From: Arcobacter sp. CECT 8983
GTDB lineage: Bacteria; Campylobacterota; Campylobacteria; Campylobacterales; Arcobacteraceae
Assembly: GCF_004118855.1 (NCBI RefSeq)
Contig: NZ_PDKF01000008.1
Coordinates: forward strand, 62,001-126,000
Reading direction: 5' to 3'
DNA: 64,000 nucleotides
A program made the translations under genes and the position numbers. The notes beneath the pieces were generated by a model that ran no database searches, was not told the origin of the DNA, and was given only the letters and a program-made list of their open reading frames with translations. Shown here in pieces: positions 27,816 to 37,696 of the stretch (its first letter is position 1; every line of letters begins with the position of its first letter).

Positions 27816-28676
27816 ATGATTGAAAAAATTAAACATTTAGGTTTTCCAATTTTGTTTGTAGCCTTATATGGTAGTGGTTTTGTTGGAGCAAAATATGGTT
27901 TACCATATTCAACTCCTCTTAGCTTTTTAACTTTAAGGTTTTTTCTTGCAGGTTTAATTTTACTACTTGTAATGAAGTATATGAAAGTAAAATTGCCAAG
28001 TACAAAAGATATTTTTCATATAAGTATTGCTGGTATTCTAACAGTTGCAGTATTTTCAATAGGTGTTTTTATTTCTATTGATATGGGACTTTCTCCTGCA
28101 CTTAGTGCAATGATTATTGCCTTACAACCTATTTTAGTAGCAACATTAGCAAAAAGTTTTCTAAGTGAAGACACTGGAATTATTCAAGGCTTTGGATTGC
28201 TTATTGGTCTTGTTGGTGTAATATTAGTATTAGTAAATAATATGGATATAACAACTGCATCTGTTTACTCTATAGCTTTATCTGTATTTGGTTTGCTTGG
28301 ACTTTCTCTTGGGAATTTGTACCAAAAGAAATTTTGTCAAGATATGAATATTTTTTCTGGTGGTGCCATACAATCACTTGCTTCTGGTTTTGTTTGTCTT
28401 ATTTTGATGTTAATGTTTGATTCATATGAAGTTATTTGGACAAATGAGTTTATATCTGCTTTATTATTTATGACAGTTGGGGTTTCAATTGGAGCTTTAA
28501 GTTTATTATATATAATGATTAGAAGAGCAGAAGTTAGTAAAGTGGCTTCTATTTTTTATCTTTTACCAGTTAGTGCTGCAATAAGTGGTTATTTTATTTA
28601 TGAAGAGACTTTTGAATTGATAACTGTATTAGGTATTGCAATTGTTGCAGTAGGTGTTTATTTAAGCAATTATTGA
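27816..28676 (+). CDS. EamA/DMT-family exporter
   Basis: 286 residues from ATG 27816 with AGGGAAAAG upstream; the longer frame from TTG 27747 would start inside the promoter palindrome and is rejected. About ten membrane helices in two EamA repeats. Typical stretches are FVALYGSGFVGAKYGLPYSTPLSFLTLRF near the start and a second repeat near residue 145 onward with GLSLGNLYQKKF. Drug/metabolite transporter, probably an exporter of amino acids or related metabolites. Substrate unknown. Confidence 0.9.
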   Translation: MIEKIKHLGFPILFVALYGSGFVGAKYGLPYSTPLSFLTLRFFLAGLILLLVMKYMKVKLPSTKDIFHISIAGILTVAVFSIGVFISIDMGLSPALSAMIIALQPILVATLAKSFLSEDTGIIQGFGLLIGLVGVILVLVNNMDITTASVYSIALSVFGLLGLSLGNLYQKKFCQDMNIFSGGAIQSLASGFVCLILMLMFDSYEVIWTNEFISALLFMTVGVSIGALSLLYIMIRRAEVSKVASIFYLLPVSAAISGYFIYEETFELITVLGIAIVAVGVYLSNY

Positions 28677-28701
28677 TAGTTAAATTAAATTTTAACTATC
28701 A
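28674..28701. terminator. Bidirectional hairpin at convergent gene ends
   Basis: TGATAGTTAAA / TTTAACTATCA, 11-bp stem, 6-nt loop, containing the stop codons of the EamA gene and of the convergent small gene. U tracts are weak. Confidence 0.6.
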
Positions 28702-28973
28702 TTGTTGTTCATACTTTTATATGCTAAATATAAATTTTTAAGAAGTTTTAAATATTTTTCATTGAAATTAATCCAATAATTTAAAGCATATTTGTATTTT
28801 TCATCATCCTCTTTATTTATTTCATAATAAGAGATAAATTCATCAATTGTTTTTAAAAGTTTTTCAACTTCTTTACTATTTTCAAAGTCCTCATTCATTT
28901 CAAAACATTTTTTATACTCTTTTAAATCATGTTCCCAAACTGATAATTTTTTTATTAATTCAAGTGTATTCAA
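28692..28973 (-). CDS. Hypothetical small helical protein
   Basis: 93 residues with a TTG start at 28973 preceded by AAAGGAG. Entirely hydrophilic and predicted helical (WEHDLKEYKKCFEMNEDFENS, then YYEINKEDDEKYKY), without signal peptide or membrane helix. No family recognised. It is divergent from argH, sharing a 74-bp promoter region, and convergent with the EamA gene. The strong ribosome site and Arcobacter-like composition make a real gene likely. Confidence 0.65.
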   Translation of the reverse strand: MNTLELIKKLSVWEHDLKEYKKCFEMNEDFENSKEVEKLLKTIDEFISYYEINKEDDEKYKYALNYWINFNEKYLKLLKNLYLAYKSMNNNDS

Positions 28974-29047
28974 TATTCTCCTTTAGCCAAATATATCCTA
29001 ATTTTGATATAATCCCATTTAATTAGTCCAAAAGAGGAATTGTATAT

Positions 29048-30439
29048 ATGTCAAATCAAAATGAACAAATACTAAAAAATACAAATGCACAAATTTTAGA
29101 TGAGTTTAATGCCTCAATAATGTTTGATAAAGAGTTATACTCTCAAGATATAAGAGGAAGTATTGCTCATTCACAAATGCTTTGTGAACAAGGTGTTTTA
29201 ACAAAAGAAGAACAAGAAGCTATTGAAAAAGGTTTATTGCAAGTAAAAGAAGAAATAGAGTCTGGAAATTTTGAATTCACTTTAGCAACTGAAGATATTC
29301 ATATGGCTGTTGAGTCAAGGCTTACTGAAATTATAGGAGAGCCTGGGAAAAAACTTCATACTGCAAGAAGCAGAAATGACCAAGTTGCAACTGATTTTAG
29401 ACTTTATGTTCAAGAAAAATCTTTATCTATTAAATCTCAGTTAAAAGAAATAGTTAATACTTTTGTAAATGTTGCAAGCAAACATACAGAAACTTTAATC
29501 CCTGGAATGACACATTTACAACATGCACAACCTTTAAATTTTGGTTATCATCTTCTTGCTTATGCAAATATGTTTAAACGAGATTATGAGAGATTTGAAA
29601 GTTCATATGAAAGAAACAATTATTCTCCTCTAGGAAGTGCAGCATTAGCAGGAACTCCACATAATATTAATAGAAATTCAACTTGTGAAAAGTTAGGTTT
29701 CAAAGCTCCAACTGCTCATGCCATGGATACAGTTTCTGATAGAGATTTTGCTTTAGAGATTTTATTTAATATCTCTACTTGTATGATGCATATTTCAAGA
29801 ATCTCTGAAGAGCTTATTACTTGGTCTTCTTATGAGTTCCAATTTGTAAGAATGAGTGATGAGTATGCCACAACATCTTCAATTATGCCTCAAAAGAAAA
29901 ACCCTGATGTACCAGAACTTTTAAGAGGTAAAACAGGAAGAGTTTATGGAAACTTAATTTCTCTTCTTACTGTTATGAAAGGTTTACCTTTAGCATATAA
30001 CAAAGATACCCAAGAAGATAAAGAGGGTGTTTTTGATTCTGTTAAGACAGTTGAAATTTCACTATCAATTTTAAATGAAGTTATTAAAACTATGATTGTA
30101 AATGTAGATAAAATGCAAGCAGCTTGTAAAATTGGACATTTAAGTGCTACTGATTTAGCAGACTTTTTAGTTCAAAAACAAAACATGCCATTTAGAACAG
30201 CTTATTATATTACTAAAGATGTGGTAGCATGTGCAAACTCTTTAAATAAAGATATAAGTGAACTTACAATTGATGAAATAAGAAGTTCAAATGATGAGTT
30301 AAAAAATATAGATGAAGAAATTATTATGTATTTAGATTTAAGAAACTCTATGAATGCAAGAACAAGTTTTGGTGGTACATCAACACAACAAACTCAAAAC
30401 CAGATTGAAATTTTTGAGAATTGGTTACAAAATAAATAA
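29048..30439 (+). CDS. argH: Argininosuccinate lyase
   Basis: 463 residues, normal ArgH length. It cleaves argininosuccinate to arginine and fumarate, the last step of arginine synthesis. Visible: [44 protein letters not shown], and the fumarase/aspartase signature [14 protein letters not shown] with the catalytic Ser on the mobile loop. Another arginine gene, argC, lies about 2.3 kb downstream. Monocistronic, ending in a bidirectional terminator shared with cheV. Confidence 0.97.
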   Translation: MSNQNEQILKNTNAQILDEFNASIMFDKELYSQDIRGSIAHSQMLCEQGVLTKEEQEAIEKGLLQVKEEIESGNFEFTLATEDIHMAVESRLTEIIGEPGKKLHTARSRNDQVATDFRLYVQEKSLSIKSQLKEIVNTFVNVASKHTETLIPGMTHLQHAQPLNFGYHLLAYANMFKRDYERFESSYERNNYSPLGSAALAGTPHNINRNSTCEKLGFKAPTAHAMDTVSDRDFALEILFNISTCMMHISRISEELITWSSYEFQFVRMSDEYATTSSIMPQKKNPDVPELLRGKTGRVYGNLISLLTVMKGLPLAYNKDTQEDKEGVFDSVKTVEISLSILNEVIKTMIVNVDKMQAACKIGHLSATDLADFLVQKQNMPFRTAYYITKDVVACANSLNKDISELTIDEIRSSNDELKNIDEEIIMYLDLRNSMNARTSFGGTSTQQTQNQIEIFENWLQNK

Positions 30440-30462
30440 AAATAATTAAAAGAAAATAGAAT

Positions 30463-30488
30463 AAAAAAGACTAAAAATAGTCTTTTTT
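30463..30488. terminator. Bidirectional terminator argH / cheV
   Basis: AAAAAAGACTA / TAGTCTTTTTT, 11-bp stem with AAAA loop; A run on one side and T run on the other serve both converging genes. Confidence 0.9.
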
Positions 30489-30490
30489 AT

Positions 30491-31396
30491 TTAGTAAGAT
30501 AAATGTTGCTTAGCAGCTTCGTATAAAGCTTGAATATCAGTTTTACCAATAAAACCATCAACTCCAATACTATTCATTTTATTTTTAACTGCATCAGTAG
30601 TCATTGATGAGTTTACAATAATTGGAATATGTGAATATTTACTATTTTGTTTTACAAATGAAGCAACTTGGAAACCATCAGTTTCTGGCATTTCAATATC
30701 TGTAATTATTAATGCAACAGTAGAAGGGTCAATCTCTTCAAGTCTGTCTAATAGTAGTGCTCCATTATTATAAATTTCATAATTAATACCAGCTTTTTTG
30801 AAGAATTTAGTTAATACTTCTCTTGCAACACCAGAATCTTCTGCTGCTAGCACAATTTTATTAGTATCAAATTTCGATTCAACATATTTATTTAATGTTT
30901 CTTCTCCATCTTCAACCCAACCTAAATCTTGTAATAGCTGTTCAGCATTAAATACTGTACATAATTCATCTTTATCGTGTACTTTTACATAAGTAGTATA
31001 TGTAACTTTTGAGTTTGTTTCTTCTGTATGTCTTAATTCTTCTGTTGTCTTTTCGACAATATCAAGCATATCTCTAATTAAGAAACCAACTTTTTTGTGG
31101 TTAAATTCACAATAAATGATTAACTTGTATTCTTCTTGTTTTAATTTTGGAATACCAAGCCATGCATCAAGGTTAATTAATGTAACAGGTTCCCCTCTAA
31201 TTGTTGCAATTCCAGCAACAACATTACTATCTGAAGGAGTATCATTTATAGTTACTTCTTCTGCGATAACAAATGCTTTAACCTTTGCAATATTGATTGC
31301 ATAAATGTTATTATGACCAGTATAGAAAACAGCTAATTGCTGTACATTTCTTAAATGTCCTTGTGTCATTTGTTCAACACTATTGATACCACTCAT
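30491..31396 (-). CDS. cheV: Chemotaxis coupling protein CheV
   Basis: 301 residues. The N-terminal CheW-like domain (about 18-160) has FYTGHNNIYAINIAKV, GIATIRGEPVTLINLDAWLG and FLIRDMLDIVE. The C-terminal receiver domain (about 180-300) has the phospho-acceptor Asp233 in IITDIEMPETDG. CheV couples chemoreceptors to CheA and is typical of Campylobacterota. A minus-strand -10 TATAAT lies at 31424-31429, so cheV probably has its own promoter despite following tcdA. Confidence 0.95.
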   Translation of the reverse strand: MSGINSVEQMTQGHLRNVQQLAVFYTGHNNIYAINIAKVKAFVIAEEVTINDTPSDSNVVAGIATIRGEPVTLINLDAWLGIPKLKQEEYKLIIYCEFNHKKVGFLIRDMLDIVEKTTEELRHTEETNSKVTYTTYVKVHDKDELCTVFNAEQLLQDLGWVEDGEETLNKYVESKFDTNKIVLAAEDSGVAREVLTKFFKKAGINYEIYNNGALLLDRLEEIDPSTVALIITDIEMPETDGFQVASFVKQNSKYSHIPIIVNSSMTTDAVKNKMNSIGVDGFIGKTDIQALYEAAKQHLSY

Positions 31397-31459
31397 GTAT
31401 GCCCTTTTTGACTAATATACTAGATTATATAAGTTTTTTTCTTATAATAAACTTTAAAA

Positions 31460-31491
31460 TATTACTAAAGTATTACTAAAGTATTACTTTA
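31460..31491. repeat. Tandem 11-bp repeat upstream of cheV
   Basis: TATTACTAAAG occurs twice exactly (31460-31470, 31471-31481), with a third partial copy (TATTACTTTA, 31482-31491) that runs into the tcdA stop codon. It lies just upstream of the cheV -10 and could be a regulator site or a slippage-prone spacer. Confidence 0.6.
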
Positions 31492-32139
31492 TTTGTTTCT
31501 ACTTAGTAACTTATTTATGGTAATTGCAGCCATCATAAAGCCGAATGAACCAGTTACAGCTTCAAAACTACCTTTTTCTATACAATTAGGGTTTTCACCT
31601 GAAAAAACAACTTTAAATTTCTTTTTAAAACCTCTTTTTTTAAGTTCAGTTCTAATTTTTCTAATAAACGGGTCATTATAGGTATCCCAAATTGATTTAT
31701 ATTCAATTTTACTTGGGTCTAATCTTTTTGCCCCACCACTTGTACTAATTACTTTAGTAAAGTATCTTTGAATTAGATGAACTTTTGGACTAACATCATC
31801 TATTGCATCTAAAATATAATCATAAGAGGAAAAGTCAAAATTGTCTATCCATTGGGGAGTTATTTTTGCATGAATTGCTTCAACTTTTGGATATCTTTGT
31901 TTTAAAGCTTCAACTTTAACTTTACCCACATTCCCATGACTTCCTAATTGTCGATTCATATTTGATTCTTCATAAGTATCAAAATCAACAATTGTGATGT
32001 TTGTTAAACCAGTATTATATAGAGAGTCTAAAGCAAAGCTTCCTACTCCACCTACACCTAATAAAATAACTTTTGCATTTTTAATTTTTTCAAAATTTTC
32101 TTCACCAAATAGTTTTATGGTTCTATCGTATTCTTGCAT
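31489..32139 (-). CDS. tcdA: tRNA threonylcarbamoyladenosine dehydratase (TcdA/ThiF family)
   Basis: 216 residues, E1-like fold. Nucleotide-binding LLGVGGVGSFALDSLYNTGL, the ThiF-type IVDFDTYEESNMNRQLGS with the Arg finger, DAIDDVSPK, and the conserved GSFGFMMA near the C-terminus typical of TcdA rather than MoeB. It cyclises t6A37 of tRNA to ct6A using ATP. Slightly shorter than the E. coli protein, lacking its C-terminal tail. Confidence 0.88.
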   Translation of the reverse strand: MQEYDRTIKLFGEENFEKIKNAKVILLGVGGVGSFALDSLYNTGLTNITIVDFDTYEESNMNRQLGSHGNVGKVKVEALKQRYPKVEAIHAKITPQWIDNFDFSSYDYILDAIDDVSPKVHLIQRYFTKVISTSGGAKRLDPSKIEYKSIWDTYNDPFIRKIRTELKKRGFKKKFKVVFSGENPNCIEKGSFEAVTGSFGFMMAAITINKLLSRNK

Positions 32140-32222
32140 ATCTACTCTTTTATAAAAATTTCGATATTATATCAAATTAATACATAATGAAAATAAAACA
32201 ATAATTTAATAGGAGCCTTATC

Positions 32223-32708
32223 ATGGATAAAGAACCAATGACAAGAGTTGGGTATGAAAAAATAACAGGGGAATTAGAATTTTTAAAAAATAAAGAAAGA
32301 CCTGAAACTGTAATTGCATTGGATGAGGCAAGACAATTAGGTGATTTAAAAGAAAATGCAGAATATCATGCAGCAAAAGATAAATTAGCTTTAATAGATT
32401 CTCAAATTGGTGAATTAGGTTCTATTATCTCTAAGGCTGTAATTATTGACCCTGAAACATTACCTCATGATAGAGTAAGTTTTGGTTCAACAGTTCATTT
32501 AGTAGATGTAGAAACAGACGAAGAGTTTACATATGCAATTGTTGGTGGAGTAGAATCAAATGCAGAAAAAGGATTTATTTCTTTTAATTCACCTCTAGCT
32601 AAGCAACTTTTAGGAAAGCAAGAAGGTGATGAACTTACTGCTACTTTACCAGGTGGTCAAACATCTTTTGAAATTTTAAGTGTGGGATATAAGGAGTTAG
32701 AATTATAA
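32223..32708 (+). CDS. greA: Transcript cleavage factor GreA
   Basis: 161 residues. The N-terminal coiled coil (MTRVGYEKITGELEFLKNKERPE, then ARQLGDLKENAEYHAAKDKLALID) carries the Asp and Glu of the tip that reaches the RNA polymerase active site. The C-terminal FKBP-like domain has INDPETLPHDRVSFGSTV-type and SFNSPLAKQLLGKQEGDE segments. It rescues backtracked polymerase. Its stop overlaps the argC start (TAATG). Confidence 0.96.
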   Translation: MDKEPMTRVGYEKITGELEFLKNKERPETVIALDEARQLGDLKENAEYHAAKDKLALIDSQIGELGSIISKAVIIDPETLPHDRVSFGSTVHLVDVETDEEFTYAIVGGVESNAEKGFISFNSPLAKQLLGKQEGDELTATLPGGQTSFEILSVGYKELEL

Positions 32709-33712
32709 TGAATGTAGCAATTATTGGCGCAAGTGGTTATACAGGCTTAGAGTTAATTAAGATTCTTATTAATCATCCGACTTTTAATATATCTTATATT
32801 GCAAACTCTACAGGAGAAGAAAATGTACAAGAATTGCATCCTTGTTTAAAAGATGTTATTGATGTTGAGGTTTCAAAGGCTGATGCTAATGAAGTAGCAA
32901 AAGTTGCAGATTTAGCATTTTTAGCACTTCCTCACAAGACTTCAATGTCTTTTGCTAAAGAACTTTTAAATTTAGGTGTAAAAGTAGTTGATTTATCAGC
33001 TGACTATAGATTAGAACTTGAAACATATGAAAAACATTATTGTCCCCATGAGGATAAAGAACACATAAAAGATGCAGTTTATGGTTTACCTGAATATTAT
33101 AAAGAGGAGTTAAAGTCTTCAAAATTAGTAGCTAATCCAGGATGTTTTCCTACAGCAGCACTTTTAGCACTTTTCCCTTTTATTGATTATATTGATACAA
33201 ATGCACAAATCTTTATAGATGCAAAAACAGGAATGAGTGGAGCAGGAAAAGGTTTAAAAGAGATTACTCATTTTGGACATTTAAATGAAAACTGTCATGC
33301 ATACAACCCTTTTAAGCACAGACATATGCCAGAGATTCAAGAAAAGGTAAAATTAGTAAAAGGAGTAGATTGTCAAATTAATTTTGTACCACATTTATTG
33401 CCTATTACTAGAGGAATGTTAGTTTCTGTATTTGCAACATTAAAAGAAGATGTTGATGTAAACAAAGTACTTGAAGAAGCTTATAAAGACTCTGCTTTTG
33501 TTAGAATTAGAAATACCCCTGTTGATTTAAAGTCAACAGCAGGAACAAACTTTTGTGATATCTTTGTAGAAACTAATGAAAAAGCATTATTTGTAAACTC
33601 TTCTATTGATAATTTATTAAGAGGTGCTTCATCTCAAGCAGTTGTAAATGCAAACTTAATGTGTGGATTAGATGAAGAAGAAGGAATCCCAATAATAGCT
33701 TATGTTCCATAA
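32708..33712 (+). CDS. argC: N-acetyl-gamma-glutamyl-phosphate reductase
   Basis: 334 residues. The N-terminal Rossmann motif is IIGASGYTGLELIKIL. The catalytic Cys is in VANPGCFPTAALLAL, and the family His in HRHMPEIQ. NADPH-dependent third step of arginine synthesis. Translation is coupled to greA upstream and overlaps the phosphatase gene downstream by 11 bases. Confidence 0.97.
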   Translation: MNVAIIGASGYTGLELIKILINHPTFNISYIANSTGEENVQELHPCLKDVIDVEVSKADANEVAKVADLAFLALPHKTSMSFAKELLNLGVKVVDLSADYRLELETYEKHYCPHEDKEHIKDAVYGLPEYYKEELKSSKLVANPGCFPTAALLALFPFIDYIDTNAQIFIDAKTGMSGAGKGLKEITHFGHLNENCHAYNPFKHRHMPEIQEKVKLVKGVDCQINFVPHLLPITRGMLVSVFATLKEDVDVNKVLEEAYKDSAFVRIRNTPVDLKSTAGTNFCDIFVETNEKALFVNSSIDNLLRGASSQAVVNANLMCGLDEEEGIPIIAYVP

Positions 33713-34397
33713 TATAAAAAAAGATTCAATTTTTATAGCAGATTCTCATTTTAATGAGAAAAATCAAGAACTATTAACTATTTTAGAAAAAATAGTTAAT
33801 AAAGAATTGAACCCATCACAACTTTTTTTGATGGGGGATATTATTGATTTTATTTCTGGCGAAAGTAAATACTTTATAAAGATAAATAAGAAAGTAATTG
33901 ATTTAATAAATGAAATCTCAAACAGTATTGAAGTTTTCTATCTAGAAGGAAATCATGATTATAATTTACAAAAACTATTTCCTAAAATCAAAGTCTTTAA
34001 AAGAGAAAATCAACCAGTAAAATTTATTTATGAAACTAGAAGTATAGCTATGTCTCATGGAGATATATTTACTCCTTGGCATTATAATTTATATTGTAAA
34101 ATTATTAGAAACACACCACTTCTTATATTTTTAAACTTAATTGATTTTGGTAACTTTATTTCTAAAAGAATAGAAAACGCTTTACTTAAAAAGACTATTT
34201 GTAGTGAAATTGAAGATTTTGAGTTTTTTGCAAAAAGTAGGCTTTCAAACTATAAAGAAGAAGTAGTCGTTGAAGGACACTTTCATCAAGGTAAAACTTT
34301 CAAAAATGAAAAGCAAACATATGTAAATGTCCCATCATTGTGTTGTAGTAAAAAGTATATGATGTTTGATGGAGAGTTTAAAGGAGTAAATATATGA
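33702..34397 (+). CDS. LpxH-like metallophosphoesterase
   Basis: 231 residues of the calcineurin-like fold with all five metal motifs: IADSHF (residues 13-17, D-x-H), MGDIIDF, EGNHDYN, MSHGDIF and EGHFHQG. The size and the C-terminal basic helices match UDP-2,3-diacylglucosamine diphosphatases (LpxH) of lipid A synthesis, although D-S-H replaces the usual D-L-H. The start overlaps argC. An alternative is a nucleotide or protein phosphatase of the same fold. Confidence 0.8.
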   Translation: MFHNIKKDSIFIADSHFNEKNQELLTILEKIVNKELNPSQLFLMGDIIDFISGESKYFIKINKKVIDLINEISNSIEVFYLEGNHDYNLQKLFPKIKVFKRENQPVKFIYETRSIAMSHGDIFTPWHYNLYCKIIRNTPLLIFLNLIDFGNFISKRIENALLKKTICSEIEDFEFFAKSRLSNYKEEVVVEGHFHQGKTFKNEKQTYVNVPSLCCSKKYMMFDGEFKGVNI

Positions 34398-34963
34398 TTA
34401 ATGAAAGTACAATTATGACTTTTCTTATGATTATTGCAGTAATTATTGTAGTTTTATTAGTTATTATTATCATACTAATAACACAACAAAAACCTGATAA
34501 AAAGAGTAAAAAAAGGCATAAAATGAGTACTTCGTACCATAAAATTAATATGCCAAATACAATGAAACTTTATTTGCCCCAAACAATTGAAAAAATGTCA
34601 AAAAAAGAAGTTTTAGGAATTACAAAAAAAGTATATGAATCTTATAAAATTTTTGATTATAAAAAAATGGATTTATTTGAATTAGATAAAAAAGAGTGGC
34701 ATACTTGGCAAATATCATTTTTATTTATGATGTATAAACAAGAGCAAGAGTTTTTTATACCAAATCAAGATGAGATATTTCATCCTTTCTTAATCAAAGC
34801 CTCTGCAAATGATATGAAAAGTTTTGTAAAAGGATTAATAAAAAAATATGAAAACCATGTTGATATCTCTTTGAGTAAAGACAGTTTGTGTAAAGAATAT
34901 CTGTGGTCAAATAAAGATATCTCTATACTTTTTTACTTTTTGGCAAACTATAAAAACTATTAA
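34394..34963 (+). CDS. Hypothetical membrane-anchored protein
   Basis: 189 residues. One strong N-terminal membrane helix (about 8-30, [20 protein letters not shown]) is followed by a basic stretch and a soluble, mostly helical domain with aromatic-rich [20 protein letters not shown]. No family recognised. It overlaps the phosphatase stop by 4 bases (ATGA) and lies directly before uvrB, whose ribosome site begins at its stop codon. It may be an accessory of the upstream envelope enzyme; this is inference from position only. Confidence 0.7.
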   Translation: MINESTIMTFLMIIAVIIVVLLVIIIILITQQKPDKKSKKRHKMSTSYHKINMPNTMKLYLPQTIEKMSKKEVLGITKKVYESYKIFDYKKMDLFELDKKEWHTWQISFLFMMYKQEQEFFIPNQDEIFHPFLIKASANDMKSFVKGLIKKYENHVDISLSKDSLCKEYLWSNKDISILFYFLANYKNY

Positions 34964-34974
34964 AAGGATATATT

Positions 34975-36948
34975 ATCGCACAATTTAAAGTTAATAGTGA
35001 ATATGAACCAGCAGGAGATCAGCCAGAAGCCATTGATTCAATCAGTAAATCAATCTTAAATGGTAATAGATACACTACGTTAGAAGGAGTTACTGGCTCT
35101 GGTAAAACCTACACTATGGCTAAGGTTATTGAAAAGACTCAAAGACCAACACTTATTATGACTCATAATAAAACCTTAGCTGCACAGTTATACTCTGAGT
35201 TTAGACAATTCTTTCCCAACAATCACGTTGAATATTTTATTTCTTATTATGATTATTATCAACCAGAAGCATATATTCCAAGAACCGATCTTTTTATAGA
35301 AAAAGATTCATCAATTAATAGTGAACTTGAAAGATTAAGGCTTAGTACAACGGCATCACTTCTTAGTTTTGATGATGTTATTGTTATTGCATCAGTTTCA
35401 GCTAATTATGGTTTAGGTAATCCTAATGAGTATAAAGCAATGGTTCAAAGAATTGAAGTTGGGTTTGAATATTCTCAAAGAGAATTTTTACTTAAACTTG
35501 TAGAGATGGGATATAAAAGAAATGATTCATTTTTTGATAGGGCTGACTTTAGAGTAAATGGAGATGTAATTGATATTTTTCCAGCATATTATGAAGATGA
35601 GTATATTAGAGTTGAATTTTTTGGTGATGAAGTAGAAACTATTACTAGACATGAATATTTAACAAATGAAAAAACAAAAGAGTTAGAAGAAGCTATTATT
35701 TATTCTGTTAATCCTTTTGTTGTAACAAGTGAAAACTTAGGACGAGCAGTAAAACAAATAGAAGAAGAGTTAGATGAGAGACTTGATTATTTTACAAAAG
35801 AAGATAAGTTAGTTGAATATCAAAGACTAAAACAAAGAGTAGAGTTTGATTTAGAGATGATTGAAGGTACAGGTATGTGTAAGGGTATTGAAAACTATGC
35901 AAGACACTTAACTGGACTTGAGCCTGGACAAACTCCTTATTCTCTTATGGATTATTTTGAACAAATGGGTAAAGACTTTTTACTAATTGTCGATGAATCT
36001 CATGTTTCACTTCCTCAATTTAGAGGAATGCATGCAGCAGATAGAAGTAGAAAAGAAGTACTTGTAGATTACGGATTTAGACTTCCTAGTGCTTTAGATA
36101 ATAGACCTTTAAAATTTGATGAATTTATAAATAAAGCTCCTTCATATCTTTTTGTATCTGCAACACCTTCTGATCTTGAAATAGAAAAAAGTGATGTAGT
36201 AGCAAAACAGATTATTAGACCAACAGGACTTTTAGATCCAATTATTCAAATAGAAGATAGTGAATATCAAGTAGAGAAACTACATGATGAAATTAAAAAA
36301 ACGGTTGAAAAGAATGAAAGAGTTTTAGTAACAGTTCTTACTAAAAAGATGGCAGAAGAGTTAACTTCTTATTATTCTGATCTAGGAATGAAAGTTAAAT
36401 ATATGCACTCTGATATTGATGCAATTGAGAGAAATCAAATCATTAGAGAACTTAGAGTTGGAGAGTTTGATGTTTTAGTAGGTATTAACTTACTTAGAGA
36501 AGGACTAGATATTCCAGAAACTTCACTTGTAGCTATTTTAGATGCAGATAAAGAAGGATTCTTAAGAAGTAGAACCTCTTTAGTTCAAACAATGGGACGA
36601 GCTGCAAGAAACCAAAATGGTAAAGTAATACTTTTTGCTAAAAAAATAACTGATTCAATGCAGTATGCAATTGATTTAACAAATGAAAGAAGAGCAATAC
36701 AAGAAGAGTTTAATAAGAAGCATGGAATAACTCCTAAAACAACAAAAAGATCAATAGATGAAAATCTAAAGCTTGAAGAGTATGATGATGTAGCTTGGAA
36801 AAAAGAAAAACTACAAAAAATGCCAGCAGCTGAAAGAAAGAAAATCTTAATTGAATTAAATAAAAAGATGCAAAAAGCTGCAAAAGATTTAAACTTTGAA
36901 GAAGCAATTAGATTGCGTGATGAGATTGAAAAATTAAAAAAGGCGTAA
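34975..36948 (+). CDS. uvrB: Excinuclease ABC subunit B (probable ATC start)
   Basis: 657 residues when read from ATC 34975. The first ATG (35116) is downstream of the Walker A motif (GVTGSGKT, residues 38-45), so it cannot be the true start. No ATG, GTG or TTG occurs between the in-frame stop at 34951 and that motif. AAAAGGA lies 6 bases before ATC 34975 (ATT 34972 is the alternative), giving [19 protein letters not shown], the normal UvrB N-terminus. Later: the beta hairpin with [41 protein letters not shown], and a C-terminal UVR motif. Nucleotide excision repair damage verifier. Confidence 0.93.
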   Translation: MAQFKVNSEYEPAGDQPEAIDSISKSILNGNRYTTLEGVTGSGKTYTMAKVIEKTQRPTLIMTHNKTLAAQLYSEFRQFFPNNHVEYFISYYDYYQPEAYIPRTDLFIEKDSSINSELERLRLSTTASLLSFDDVIVIASVSANYGLGNPNEYKAMVQRIEVGFEYSQREFLLKLVEMGYKRNDSFFDRADFRVNGDVIDIFPAYYEDEYIRVEFFGDEVETITRHEYLTNEKTKELEEAIIYSVNPFVVTSENLGRAVKQIEEELDERLDYFTKEDKLVEYQRLKQRVEFDLEMIEGTGMCKGIENYARHLTGLEPGQTPYSLMDYFEQMGKDFLLIVDESHVSLPQFRGMHAADRSRKEVLVDYGFRLPSALDNRPLKFDEFINKAPSYLFVSATPSDLEIEKSDVVAKQIIRPTGLLDPIIQIEDSEYQVEKLHDEIKKTVEKNERVLVTVLTKKMAEELTSYYSDLGMKVKYMHSDIDAIERNQIIRELRVGEFDVLVGINLLREGLDIPETSLVAILDADKEGFLRSRTSLVQTMGRAARNQNGKVILFAKKITDSMQYAIDLTNERRAIQEEFNKKHGITPKTTKRSIDENLKLEEYDDVAWKKEKLQKMPAAERKKILIELNKKMQKAAKDLNFEEAIRLRDEIEKLKKA

Positions 36949-36958
36949 GGGAAATATT

Positions 36959-37612
36959 TTGCCAAGACTTAAAAAAGCAACAAAAGAAGAGATTCAAATA
37001 ATAAAAGAAGCATTCCAAGAAAAATATTCAGGTGCAGTTACTGAATTAAATTATAAAAATGATTATGAACTATTAATAGCAATTATTTTATCTGCTCAAT
37101 GTACAGATAAAAGAGTAAATATTATTACACCTGCACTTTTTGAAAAGTATCCTTCTGTTTTTGAACTAGCAGATGCAGATCTTGAAGATGTAAAAGAGTT
37201 ACTTAAAACTTGTTCATTTTTTAATAATAAAGCAAAAAATATCATAAAGATGGCACAAAGTGTTATTGCAAACTATGATGGAGATATTCCACATAATCAA
37301 AAAGAGCTTATTAAACTTGCTGGTGTTGGAAATAAAACAGCAAATGTATTTATGATTGAGTTTGAAGGTGCAAATTTAATGGCTGTTGATACTCATGTTT
37401 TTAGAGTTTCTCATAGACTTGGACTTTCATATGAAAAAACGGTTGAAAAGACTGAATTAGAATTAGTAAAGAAACTAAAAGATGATTTACATATTTTTCA
37501 TCAAGCTATGGTGTTATTTGGAAGATATACATGTAAAGCACTAAGTCCAGATTGTGATAACTGTTTATTTCCACATGTATGTAAAACAAAAAAATCCTTT
37601 AAACCTCAATAA
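36959..37612 (+). CDS. nth: Endonuclease III
   Basis: 217 residues with a TTG start 6 bases after AAGGGA. The helix-hairpin-helix LAGVGNKTANVF carries the catalytic Lys, and the catalytic Asp is in MAVDTHVFRVSHRLG. The [4Fe-4S] cluster loop is C-x6-C-x2-C-x5-C at the C-terminus. Bifunctional glycosylase/AP lyase for oxidised pyrimidines. It follows uvrB by 10 bp, making a DNA-repair pair. Confidence 0.96.
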   Translation: MPRLKKATKEEIQIIKEAFQEKYSGAVTELNYKNDYELLIAIILSAQCTDKRVNIITPALFEKYPSVFELADADLEDVKELLKTCSFFNNKAKNIIKMAQSVIANYDGDIPHNQKELIKLAGVGNKTANVFMIEFEGANLMAVDTHVFRVSHRLGLSYEKTVEKTELELVKKLKDDLHIFHQAMVLFGRYTCKALSPDCDNCLFPHVCKTKKSFKPQ

Positions 37613-37696
37613 TAAAAGAAAAAATTAGTTTTTTAATTTTATTTACAAATTTTATTATTACTGTTATTATTAATTAGTTAAAAAAAGGAGTTGATT

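Noticed and set aside
34951..35116. uvrB as a frameshifted or truncated pseudogene
   Set aside because: The frame is intact through Walker A and the normal N-terminus; only a standard start codon is missing.
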